Assembly: GCA_038252405.1 (NCBI GenBank)
Contig: JBBSAJ010000021.1
Coordinates: forward strand, 1 to 41,540
Source of the DNA: DATCDE01 sp038252405
GTDB lineage: Bacteria; Actinomycetota; Actinomycetes; Prado026
DNA: 41,540 nt
Direction: 5' to 3'
In this document: piece by piece, positions 35,488 through 41,540 of the stretch
How positions within the stretch are numbered: the stretch's first letter is position 1
Layout of the letters: the number at the start of each line of letters is the position of its first letter
Position numbers and translations under genes: made by a program
Notes under the pieces: generated by a model
Told to the model about the DNA's origin: nothing
Seen by the model: only the letters and a program-made list of their open reading frames with translations
Database searches by the model: none

Positions 35488-36982
35488 GGTCGCGTCCCAG
35501 ATCCGGTGTAAATGCTCGGGTCGTGGGTTCGCCGTGGGTTGATGTTAGGCGACGGCTCCGACAGTGTCAGTGGCCTCGTCTTGTTCGGCTGGGGTGGTGT
35601 TCCGGGGCCGGATCTGCGCGGGTGGTTCGAGCAGTGCGCGGCGCAGGTCGTGTAGTTGACGGGTGGCGTCGGTGGTCATGGTGAAGCCGCGCCAGCCGCG
35701 GCTGGCGCGGTCCAGGACGGCCCAGACCAGGGACAGGCAGCTGGTTTCCCCAGGCAGCCGGCCGATGACTTTGACGCGGCGGCGGGTCTCGCCGAAGGTG
35801 CGTTCGATGAAGTTGGAGTGCCGGATCCGCCGGTGGTGCTCGGTGGGGAAGCGCAGGTAGCTGGTGAGCTGGGCCCGGTCGGCGAGCAGGCACTTCACCG
35901 CGGCGGGGTAGCTGCCCTGGTAGGCAGCGGCGAAGGTGTCGATGCGGGCCTGCACGAACGTGACCAGCTCCGGACCGGCGGGGTGGCTGGTCAGGTCGTC
36001 GTCGGACAGGTCGAAGATGGCCCAGTAGGCGGCTTTGACCTGGGCCTGGGCCTCGGCAGGGACCTTGGCGAGGATGTTGCGGGCGCGGTGGATCAGGCAG
36101 CGTTGCCGCAGCGACCGGGCGAACACCTGCTCGCAGGCGGCGAGCAGCCCCGGGGCGCCGTCGCTGATCACCAGCAGCGGCGGGCGCAGCCCACGGGCGA
36201 GAAGGTCGGTGAGGAAGTCCGCCCAGGCGTCGGTGGACTCACTGCCCCCGGGTGCCAGCCCGACCAGCACGGGGGCGCCGGCGGTGGTGATCCCCCACGC
36301 GGCCAGGACGGGTTCGGCGCGGGCCCCGTCGTGCATCTTGAAGAACGACCCGTCCAAGAACAGGTAGTCCAGCTCGACCTCGGCCAGGGACCTCTCGGCC
36401 CAGGTCGCGAACTCGGTCTTGATGGCCTCACACACCCGCGACACCGTCGAGCGGGACAGCGCCGCCGCCGCACCGAGCGCGTCAGCGAGGGTGGCCTCCA
36501 CGTCCCGGTCGGACAGGCCACGGACATACCCGGCGATCACCAGCGACTCCAACGCGTTGGTGCGGGTCACCCCAGTACCGAACAGCCGCGAGGCGAACTT
36601 CTCCGTCGTGCCGCGCAGCTTCGGCCGCTCGATGGTGACCGGTCCCGCGGTCGTCTTGACCGTGGTCGGACAAAACCCGTTCCGGCTACCGGTGCGGGCA
36701 TCCTCCAGGCCGGCTGCGCGCTGGTAGCGGGCCCGGCCGAGGAACTCCTCGACCTCCGCCTCCACCGCGGTCTGCATGATCAACCGGGCGCCCAGCCGGG
36801 CGACCTGCTCCAACACAACCGCGAGGTCGATGCCCTCCTCGAACAGGGCATCGATCTGGCGACGGATCTTCTCAGTAGGCGATACTCGAACAGACACGGA
36901 CGTGGGTCCTCTCTTGAGAGCTTGGCGGCTATCAAGGCGAACCTACGTCCGTCGTCATTTACACCGAGGGTGGGACGCGACC
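35488..36982 (-). mobile_element. IS256-family insertion sequence, complete (1495 bp)
   Basis: Both ends are 27 bp and match at 23 positions: GGTCGCGTCCCA, four differing bases, CGGTGTAAATG (35488-35514, and inverted at 36956-36982). The target is duplicated perfectly as ACACGCGG at 35480-35487 and 36983-36990, the 8 bp typical of IS256. The single gene is an IS256/mutator transposase. The insertion lies between the two cysteine pairs of the integrase zinc ribbon; removing it with one target copy (1503 bp, 501 codons) restores the frame exactly. The perfect duplication suggests a recent event. Confidence 0.97.
35545..36897 (-). CDS. IS256-family (mutator-type) transposase
   Basis: A complete 450-residue transposase. 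The DDE triad is visible: D182 in FLDGSFFKMHD, D246 in VISDGAPGL, and E365 in HSNFIERTFGETRRR; CLIHRARNIL (267-276) is the family CxxH element and RYQRAAGLEDARTGSRNG the N-terminal DNA-binding region. GTG start at 36897, preceded by AGAGAGGA at slightly long spacing. The gene fills the insertion sequence, leaving 57 bp at its 3' side and 85 bp at its 5' side, so the element appears functional. Confidence 0.97.
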   Translation of the reverse strand: MSVRVSPTEKIRRQIDALFEEGIDLAVVLEQVARLGARLIMQTAVEAEVEEFLGRARYQRAAGLEDARTGSRNGFCPTTVKTTAGPVTIERPKLRGTTEKFASRLFGTGVTRTNALESLVIAGYVRGLSDRDVEATLADALGAAAALSRSTVSRVCEAIKTEFATWAERSLAEVELDYLFLDGSFFKMHDGARAEPVLAAWGITTAGAPVLVGLAPGGSESTDAWADFLTDLLARGLRPPLLVISDGAPGLLAACEQVFARSLRQRCLIHRARNILAKVPAEAQAQVKAAYWAIFDLSDDDLTSHPAGPELVTFVQARIDTFAAAYQGSYPAAVKCLLADRAQLTSYLRFPTEHHRRIRHSNFIERTFGETRRRVKVIGRLPGETSCLSLVWAVLDRASRGWRGFTMTTDATRQLHDLRRALLEPPAQIRPRNTTPAEQDEATDTVGAVA

Positions 36983-37497
36983 ACACGCGGCGGTATGTGT
37001 GCCTGTCCGGTCCCGACCATGGCGGATGCGGCGGCATCACCGTGGTGGCTCCTCCGGTGGAGGAGCTCATCGCCGAGGCGGTGCTGCGCCGCCTGGACAG
37101 CCCCGCGCTGATCGACGCCCTGTCCGGGCAGACCGCCGCCGACGACCAGCAGCAGGCCCTCGCTCAGCAGCTGCAGGCCGACCAGGACCAGCTGCAGGAC
37201 CTGGCAGGGATGTTCGGCAACCGGGAGATCAGCGCCGCGGAGTGGAAGGCCGCCCGCGAACCCGTGGAGGCCCGGCTGCGCACCACTCAGCGACAGCTGG
37301 CCGGCAGCAGCCACAACAGCGCCCTGGCCGGCCTGGCCGGCACCGGCTCTCAGCTACGCGGACAGTGGGCGGACCTCAACCTGGACCGGCAACACGCCAT
37401 CGTCGCGGCCGTCCTTGACCACGCCGTCATCCGCCCTGCCAGTCCCGGTGTCCGGGGGTTCGACATCGACCGGGTGCAGCCCGTCTGGCGGTTGTAG
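36983..37497 (+). pseudogene. Large serine recombinase, 3' part after the insertion sequence
   Basis: The frame resumes after the duplicated ACACGCGG: TRRYVCLSGPDHGGCGGI supplies the second cysteine pair of the zinc ribbon, then a long helical coiled-coil-like segment (QTAADDQQQALAQQLQADQD) and the C-terminal end HAIVAAVLDHAVIRPASPG...RVQPVWRL. No start codon or ribosome-binding site belongs to this piece. Its last 144 bases overlap a possible small ORF on the other strand. Confidence 0.93.
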
Positions 37498-37686
37498 GCG
37501 GGCCGCGGCTGCCCGGCTGCGCGCGCTTCGCGCCTGCGAGCCCGGGCCGCTCGCGGCCCCGCCCAGCAGCGCCGCCACCCGCATCAGCGTCCCCGGATCG
37601 TCCACCAGCACCGGCACTCCCTGCGCGGCGCACGAGGACTCCAGCCAGGCGCGCAGCCGGTCCTCCGGGGCATCGCTCAGGCCCAT
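37354..37686 (-). CDS. Possible small ORF after rep
   Basis: A 110-codon frame whose ATG overlaps the rep stop by 10 bp. The first half, MGLSDAPEDRLRAWLESSCA...VPVLVDDPGTLMRVAALLGG, reads like a real small helical protein and is coupled to rep. The second half is antisense to the integrase 3' end and looks like a composition shadow, so the true gene may be a shortened or decayed version. I do not recognise the family. Confidence 0.35.
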   Translation of the reverse strand: MGLSDAPEDRLRAWLESSCAAQGVPVLVDDPGTLMRVAALLGGAASGPGSQARSARSRAAAARLQPPDGLHPVDVEPPDTGTGRADDGVVKDGRDDGVLPVQVEVRPLSA

Positions 37687-38456
37687 GCGAACCACACCGC
37701 CGGAGGCCCCTGCCACTCCTCCGCCTGAGCCGAGGACCACGACCGGATCGGGCGCGCCCCCATCACGTCACAGGCCTGGGCCAGCAGGTCGTCACTGCTG
37801 CGCGCCCACAGCCGGGTGCCCACCGGCTGGAACCCCTGCGCGACCTCATACCGGTGCAGCCCGCGCACCCGGCGCCCGTCCTCGAAGGACTTGGCTACGT
37901 ACTTCGATAGGTACCCCGCCGCGCGACGGGACTCCTCGCGGGTCATCGACCCGACCGGCAGGTCCGACGCGAGCTTGATGTGGATGAATCCGCGGCCAGG
38001 GATGACCCCCCGTCCCCAGGCCGCCTCGATCAGCGACCGGTGGACGAACCTGCCCAGCGCGAAGTGCAGGTGCAGGCCGTGCGCCTTGTGCCACTCCGGC
38101 ACCCACACGTATGGCAAGGGCTTGCCGCCCAGACGCTCGCGCAACTCACGGAAGAACCCGCCGACGTCCTGCCGGACCTGCCGCGGAGAGTGACACCCAG
38201 TGCCGTCATACGTCAGGGTGCCGAACCGGTTGAGCCCGTTGGCCACGCAGTACCGCCGCAGCTTCGACCGGGCCCGTCGACCGGCCTCCACCCGGGCCCG
38301 TTCCGGGTCTTTCGCGGGCTGCCCAGGCACATACACGCGCGGGATCTGCCGCTGGTACACAAACGAGCCGCCACCCTCACCCGCCTGCGGGTACAGCGAC
38401 AGCCACCAGCCAGCCGCGCCAGGCGACGGGGCGAACGAACGGGAAGGGTCTTGCAC
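37677..38456 (-). CDS. HUH-type rolling-circle replication initiator (Rep)
   Basis: A 259-residue protein with the three Rep motifs in order: motif I RFGTLTYDG (78-85), motif II GLHLHFALG with the metal-binding HxH (H129, H131), and motif III GYLSKYVAKS with tyrosines Y182 and Y186 and K185, one tyrosine being the likely nicking residue. Such proteins nick a double-strand origin and start rolling-circle replication of plasmids, phages or excised integrative elements. GTG start with GGAGG five bases upstream. No tra or relaxase gene accompanies it. Two short hairpins lie 16-56 bp upstream of the start (see the following stretch) and could be the origin. It fits a Rep for the circular form of the element. 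Confidence 0.88.
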   Translation of the reverse strand: MQDPSRSFAPSPGAAGWWLSLYPQAGEGGGSFVYQRQIPRVYVPGQPAKDPERARVEAGRRARSKLRRYCVANGLNRFGTLTYDGTGCHSPRQVRQDVGGFFRELRERLGGKPLPYVWVPEWHKAHGLHLHFALGRFVHRSLIEAAWGRGVIPGRGFIHIKLASDLPVGSMTREESRRAAGYLSKYVAKSFEDGRRVRGLHRYEVAQGFQPVGTRLWARSSDDLLAQACDVMGARPIRSWSSAQAEEWQGPPAVWFAWA

Positions 38457-39036
38457 GACAGCCTCCGAGGCCGATCCGACAGGGATCGACTCCGGCGACT
38501 ACGCCCTCGTAGCGACTGCTCCGGCGTCAGCCGCAGCCGCCACTCGACTAGTTAGGCGTGCACACGGGGATTGGAGTCCTACCCACAGCCGCTTGCGAGT
38601 GGTTTCGCGACTGCGCTTCCGTGCCGGTACCCAGGCTGCCGCGACTGGCCGACCAGACACGCAGACACGCCGCACGCGCACGAAGAATCACCCGGATGCC
38701 GCACACGTGGTCACCGTCCGTAGAGCCACGGCCACAGTCCGCACACCCGGCTCTCGTCCCGCGAAGAGCGCAGCGACAGGAGGGGACGGCTCAGCCCGCA
38801 GGTCCCGTCCGTTCCCCGAGATGCGAGCCCACCCCACGCGGCCAACCCCGGGCCGCGCGGGTCCCCTGGCCAGGGTGAGGACCTCGCAGTCAACAGCGCA
38901 GCATCGCACTCACCCGTAGGTGGCTGGCGTCCGTACGGCACCTGCCCGGCCCGCCAAACGCTCCCGAGTTTCGTTGCTATTTCAAGTCAAGTAGCCCCCA
39001 CAGGCCGCGTGATCGCGACAGGGGAATCGGCGCGAA
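38457..39036. other. 580-bp stretch without a recognised gene; possible replication origin
   Basis: No convincing protein or RNA gene is visible; two overlapping minus-strand frames near 38688-38941 have no recognisable pattern. Near rep there are hairpins CGATCC-GACAG-GGATCG (38472-38488) and CTACG-CCCT-CGTAG (38499-38512), and CTCCGGCG occurs twice as a direct repeat (near 38490 and 38518). Short hairpins and repeats beside a rep gene are what a double-strand origin looks like, but the nick site cannot be named. GTGAGGAC near 38877 shares 12 bases with the arm of the two terminator hairpins, without the inverted half. The promoter of rep must also lie here, and the terminator of the DUF6941 operon. 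Confidence 0.4.
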
Positions 39037-39504
39037 CTACCAGGCCGTTGGGGAACCGAACGGCGTACGCGGAGGACGAGTCTCGAAAGCCACATGCCAG
39101 TCCGGCTCGGTGGCGCCGTCGATCTCGAGACGCCACTCGAAGCGGCTAGCCAGCGGCAGCGGCACCATGTTGACGTTTACTGCCAGTGTGAAGGGCAGGG
39201 CCGACCCGGGCGCTACGCCAGGGGGCCGCCCAACCTCGAAGTCTGTCGAGATGGTGACCGTGGCAGGTGGTGCGTCCGCGGGCGCGCCAGGCGGGGCGGG
39301 AAGCTCCACCAGCTGACCGTCAGCACCCAGAAGCCGAATCTCCAGGTGGTGTTTGGTGTTCGATGCGTTCCAGGGCACTTCGATGATGAGGCCAATGCCC
39401 ATTGTCACGGGCTCCGGCCCGGTCACCTTCCAACCTCCGCCAAGGACGTCCAACTTGCCCTCAGCAACCCTCGCGAAGTCGCCAAGGACCATCGTGACCT
39501 TCAC
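39037..39504 (-). CDS. DUF6941-like protein, third gene of the hicAB operon
   Basis: A 155-residue beta-rich soluble protein: MKVTMVLGDFARVAEGKLDV, GGGWKVTGPEPVTMGIGLII, EVPWNASNTKHHLEIRLLGADG. This pattern is that of the DUF6941 family as I remember it; the function is unknown. Its GTG overlaps the hicB stop (GTGA), so it is coupled to the toxin-antitoxin pair. It may modulate the antitoxin or be unrelated cargo. Confidence 0.72.
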   Translation of the reverse strand: MKVTMVLGDFARVAEGKLDVLGGGWKVTGPEPVTMGIGLIIEVPWNASNTKHHLEIRLLGADGQLVELPAPPGAPADAPPATVTISTDFEVGRPPGVAPGSALPFTLAVNVNMVPLPLASRFEWRLEIDGATEPDWHVAFETRPPRTPFGSPTAW

Positions 39505-39863
39505 GCAGGCACACCTTCATCCATGGACGGCTCGCCCTGGGTCGGCACCGGGCGAAGAAATGACCCGCGGTAGAAGGTGGCCTCAGCCGAGCGCCGCCCC
39601 CAGGAGTGAACCCCACTGACTGTGGCCCACTCGGAGACGTTGGACACCTCCGCGACCGCCACTGGAGCCGAAGAGGCACCCGGGAGGGTGATTTCTTCGC
39701 GGATGTCTACCTCGTCGTCCTCCACGAAGAATGGGACACCTTCGAAGACCAGGGAACGCAGGTCGGCAAGGCCGTCCGCAACCGCCCGATACCCAGGCAG
39801 GTCGGGCGACGTAGCCACCCAGCTGTCGTCCAGCTGCTCGTAGCCGACGCGAACCGTGCTCAC
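39501..39863 (-). CDS. hicB: HicB-like antitoxin
   Basis: A 120-residue protein with the HicB partial RNase-H-like fold near its start: VRVGYEQLDDSWVATSPDLPGYRAVADGLADL shown here by its key SPDLPGYRAVADGL. The rest (FVEDDEVDIREEI onward) is not a clear DNA-binding domain, unlike many HicB proteins with HTH or RHH tails. It should neutralise HicA by covering its active site. GTG start overlapping the hicA stop by 4 bp, and followed by a 4-bp overlap with the DUF6941 gene. Confidence 0.82.
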   Translation of the reverse strand: MSTVRVGYEQLDDSWVATSPDLPGYRAVADGLADLRSLVFEGVPFFVEDDEVDIREEITLPGASSAPVAVAEVSNVSEWATVSGVHSWGRRSAEATFYRGSFLRPVPTQGEPSMDEGVPA

Positions 39864-40147
39864 GATTTCCCCCTCAGCATCTCCAACGCCGCTTCTTCCG
39901 TCAGTCCTACATCCTTCACGAGAACGTCACGAACGACTCTAGGCCTTATCTCCTGTTGGTCGTGGAACGAGTACAGAAGATCCGGGTATCCCGCTGCTGA
40001 CGTCAGATGTCGATGCGAGCCCTTCTGCCGTTTGACCACGTAGGACAGCGGAGCGCGCTGCAAGACCGCAAGCAAGGCCCTTCCCCTCAATGACGGGAAC
40101 TGCACAGGCCGCCCCGTCTCATCTGGGTCCCCCGTTTCTATCGGCAC
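39860..40147 (-). CDS. hicA: HicA-like toxin
   Basis: A 95-residue mRNA interferase-type toxin. The double-stranded-RNA-binding-like core LLAVLQRAPLSYVVKRQKG contains the KGSH motif with the catalytic histidine (KGSHRHL), followed by RPRVVRDVLVKDVGLTEEA. HicA cleaves mRNAs and tmRNA in translating cells when not bound by HicB. The first GTG at 40147 is given; a GTG 14 codons later (VQFPSLRGRALL) would give a more usual length of 81 residues. A TAATGT -10 lies 12 bases upstream. It lies next to the right junction of the integrative element, so it likely stabilises the element. Confidence 0.85.
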   Translation of the reverse strand: MPIETGDPDETGRPVQFPSLRGRALLAVLQRAPLSYVVKRQKGSHRHLTSAAGYPDLLYSFHDQQEIRPRVVRDVLVKDVGLTEEAALEMLRGKS

Positions 40148-40159
40148 GCTGCGGGAACG

Positions 40160-40165
40160 ACATTA
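40160..40165 (-). promoter_or_regulatory. -10 box TAATGT of the hicA operon
   Basis: TAATGT on the minus strand, 12 bases before the GTG of hicA, inside the element. It indicates that hicA-hicB-DUF6941 has its own promoter instead of relying on the host gene. Confidence 0.45.
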
Positions 40166-40205
40166 CTTGCCTGCGAGAACTACACGCCCCCTTGGAAGGA
40201 AGGAA

Positions 40206-40235
40206 GGCCAGGCTGCGGCACCCGGCAGCCTGGCC
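40206..40235 (-). terminator. Perfect 10-bp inverted repeat near the right junction
   Basis: GGCCAGGCTG and CAGCCTGGCC flank a 10-nt loop. Read on the minus strand, the hairpin is followed by TTCCTTCCTTCC, so it could stop transcripts coming from the broken DUF222/HNH gene and shield hicA. It could also be an operator for autoregulation of the toxin-antitoxin operon. Confidence 0.55.
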
Positions 40236-40263
40236 GCGAGGGATGTTTTCGAGACTCGCGGGG

Positions 40264-40266
40264 TTG
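40264..40266. other. attR junction (shared core TTG)
   Basis: To the right the minus strand reads the N-terminal host gene (ACC AGC CTG GCC AA), to the left element sequence. The matching half of the host gene is at 34566. An intact attB would read ACC AGC CTG GCC AAT CTG. Confidence 0.75.
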
Positions 40267-41399
40267 GCCAGGCTGGTCGGTCCGCCGCGCGCCCACGGAA
40301 CAATGTGGTGGGCGTCGCACCAGGTGGCCGGACGGCGACAGCCGGGGTAGACGCAGGATCGGTCCCGAGCGACCACCGCCTTGCGCAGGTGGGTCGGCAC
40401 GGTCCGCCGGGTGCGGCCGAGGTCGAGCAGGCTGCCATCGACGCCCCACCGCGCCACCGTGAGGTCGGCGTCGCAGGCGAGCATCTGGGCGACCACGGCG
40501 CTGACCGTCGCCGCACCGGGCGCCAGCTCGCCGGGTGGTGCACCACTGGCGCCGGGGCGCTGGGCCAGGGTGTCCGACTGGACATGCACGAACAGGTGCG
40601 GTCGCAGTCCGCCGGCACGGGGGACCTGCCGGGTGTCGAGTGCGTGGCGGGCCAGGTCGACCATGGCGTCGGCCCGGATCTGGACCAGGCTCCGCGTCTC
40701 GCCCTTGGCACCCAGGGACGCGCCCACCACGCTGTCCAGCGCCGCCGCCAGGGCGGCCCCGCCCACCGGGTCGAGCAGCCCCTCGAGGTGCCACATCTCA
40801 TCGAGGGTCTGGGCCAGGGTGATCCGGCGCTGCTCGAAGACCTCGGCCTCCTCGGCGACGACCCCCGCTGCGTCGACCCCATGCGCCCACACCGCGAGCA
40901 ACCGGGCCAGGTCCTGGGCCGACACGGTGCTGGCGATGTCGACGAGGGTGGCCTCTCCCCCCGGCTGGGCCACCGCCGCCCGGCGCCGCGGGGTCACCAG
41001 CGCGGTCCGGGCCAGCCGCGCCGCGTGCGCCCAGGTCAACGAGCCCGCCCACAGCGCCGAACGGGTCAGCGGGAGCTCGTCGTGCAGCGCCCACGCCGTG
41101 CGCACCAGGGCCCACGCGTCACCCCCGGGCAGGTCCAGCGCGTTGCGCGCCCAGGCGCTGACCGACGACGACCCGTCCGCGCGCCAGGCACCCTCGCTCT
41201 CCACGGCAGCGATGGCGTCCATCCGAAGCGCCGACAGCCGCTCGATCCCGGCCTGAGCCAGCCGAGCGGTCTCCTCCCCCGCGCCGGGTGCCACCTCGAA
41301 GACCGCCGGCGGGGCCGACACGATCAGCTCCAGCGCCTGGCGCACCGCAGGATCCACGGGTGGTCACCCCCTCCCGGTCTGGCAGCGAGAGCCGAACTG

Positions 41400-41540
41400 A
41401 TGTCTTGTCTCGCAGATGGGGGTGATACGTGGTCTCCAGGGGTGGATGCCTTACGTAACCCCGAACGGACCGGCCGCGTGCTAACCCTGCTGACTGCCCT
41501 TCGGCGCAACGAGGCGAACGCCCACTGGGCCGACCGCATC
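41400..41540 (+). CDS. Possible start of a gene running off the right edge
   Basis: From an ATG at 41400 a frame of 47 codons is open to the edge (RNPERTGRVLTLLTALRRNE near the end). Its amino-acid pattern is plausible for a helical protein start, but codon usage is less GC-rich than the neighbours, no ribosome-binding site is evident and no family is recognised. It may start further downstream (GTG at 41445). The rest of 41358-41540 shows nothing else I can name. Confidence 0.25.
   Translation, partial: MSCLADGGDTWSPGVDALRNPERTGRVLTLLTALRRNEANAHWADRI

Larger units (their letters stand above)
34565..40266. mobile_element. 5.7-kb serine-integrase integrative element inserted in a DUF222/HNH gene
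   Basis: The element lies between the two halves of a DUF222/HNH gene. The only sequence common to both junctions at the split is TTG (34565-34567 and 40264-40266, plus strand), as expected for large serine integrases, whose att cores are very short. Cargo: integrase gene 27 bp inside the left junction (plus strand); on the minus strand a possible small ORF, an HUH Rep gene, a 580-bp non-coding stretch, and a DUF6941 - hicB - hicA operon next to the right junction. Inside the integrase gene sits a later IS256-family insertion; without it the element is about 4.2 kb. No conjugation, relaxase, capsid or packaging genes are present, so it is a mini element, perhaps an integrated rolling-circle plasmid or a satellite. 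Confidence 0.88.
40119..41357 (-). pseudogene. DUF222/HNH endonuclease (13E12 family), N-terminal part, disrupted
   Basis: A helical DUF222 domain (about 1-300) leads into the first half of an HNH site: DRSCVYPGCRRPATWCDAHH and IVPWARGGPTSLAN. In this family the sequence should continue NLVLLCRxHHR; instead, from 40263 on it reads PASLENIPRG and a 48-residue tail encoded by the inserted element, ending at 40119. The zinc/metal ligands of the second half are at 34566-34393, so the nuclease is inactive. GTG start at 41357. The new tail overlaps the start of hicA by 29 bp in another frame. Proteins of this family occur in many copies in Actinobacteria, so other intact copies may exist. Confidence 0.93.

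Noticed and set aside
38688..38941. Two overlapping small minus-strand frames upstream of rep
   Set aside because: No ribosome-binding site, no recognisable motif and composition like the shadows elsewhere; left as part of the non-coding stretch.

Overview
This is a very GC-rich window with actinobacterial gene content: XPB-type helicase plus helicase-associated protein, DUF3263, LytR_C protein, F420-type nitroreductase-like protein, glucosyl-3-phosphoglycerate synthase, a groEL without groES under a CIRCE operator, SAM-I riboswitch, DUF222/13E12 HNH gene, many GTG starts and several apparently leaderless starts. It is a chromosomal segment of an Actinomycetota member; I cannot assign a genus from sequence reading alone.

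Layout. 1-139: 3' end of an IS5-family insertion sequence, ending 13 bp before a helicase-associated gene (152-2551), followed by XPB helicase (2627-4261). 4319-6289: secreted protein of unknown function. 6416-8275: HD-domain protein, DUF4031 protein and alpha/beta hydrolase. 8354-9982: groEL with its CIRCE operator; 10170-11288: L,D-transpeptidase with two FN3 domains. 11366-16676 (minus): a five-gene, fully overlapping operon of AMP-forming acyl-CoA ligase, 2-oxoacid dehydrogenase E1 alpha, E1 beta, E2 and a free acyl carrier protein. 16873-17442: acidic small protein and cold-shock protein. 17617-22671: overlapping operon gpgS - HExxH protein - GT20 trehalose-phosphate synthase - Cdc48-like AAA ATPase, met by the convergent operon DUF3263 - LytR_C - otsB. 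24628-27125: cupin, deazaflavin-type oxidoreductase, DUF2231-like protein and a membrane protein with an internal duplication. 27188-31066 (minus): radical SAM/SPASM protein, HemG-type porphyrinogen oxidase and DAO-family oxidase. 31140-32522: glutamate decarboxylase. 32663-34365: SAM-I riboswitch, threonine synthase-like enzyme and ThiS/MoaD-like sulfur carrier.

The right end holds the most striking structure. A DUF222/HNH (13E12-family) gene on the minus strand is split: its N-terminal part is at 41357-40264 and its C-terminal part, in frame, at 34566-34393. Between them sits a 5.7-kb integrative element (34565-40266) with a large serine integrase beside the left junction, an HUH rolling-circle Rep protein, and an overlapping hicA-hicB-DUF6941 operon. 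The integrase gene is itself interrupted by a 1495-bp IS256-family element with 27-bp inverted ends and a perfect 8-bp target duplication; removing it restores a 466-residue integrase in frame. So two nested insertions can be read base by base, and the element is probably now immobile on its own.

Functional themes are stress and compatible-solute metabolism (trehalose, glucosylglycerate, GroEL, cold shock), acyl activation and transfer, heme synthesis, and a SAM-controlled pair that may make homocysteine with a protein-bound thiocarboxylate rather than threonine. Starts were chosen from ribosome-binding sites, overlaps or -10 boxes; most long opposite-strand open frames are shadows caused by the base composition and were left out.
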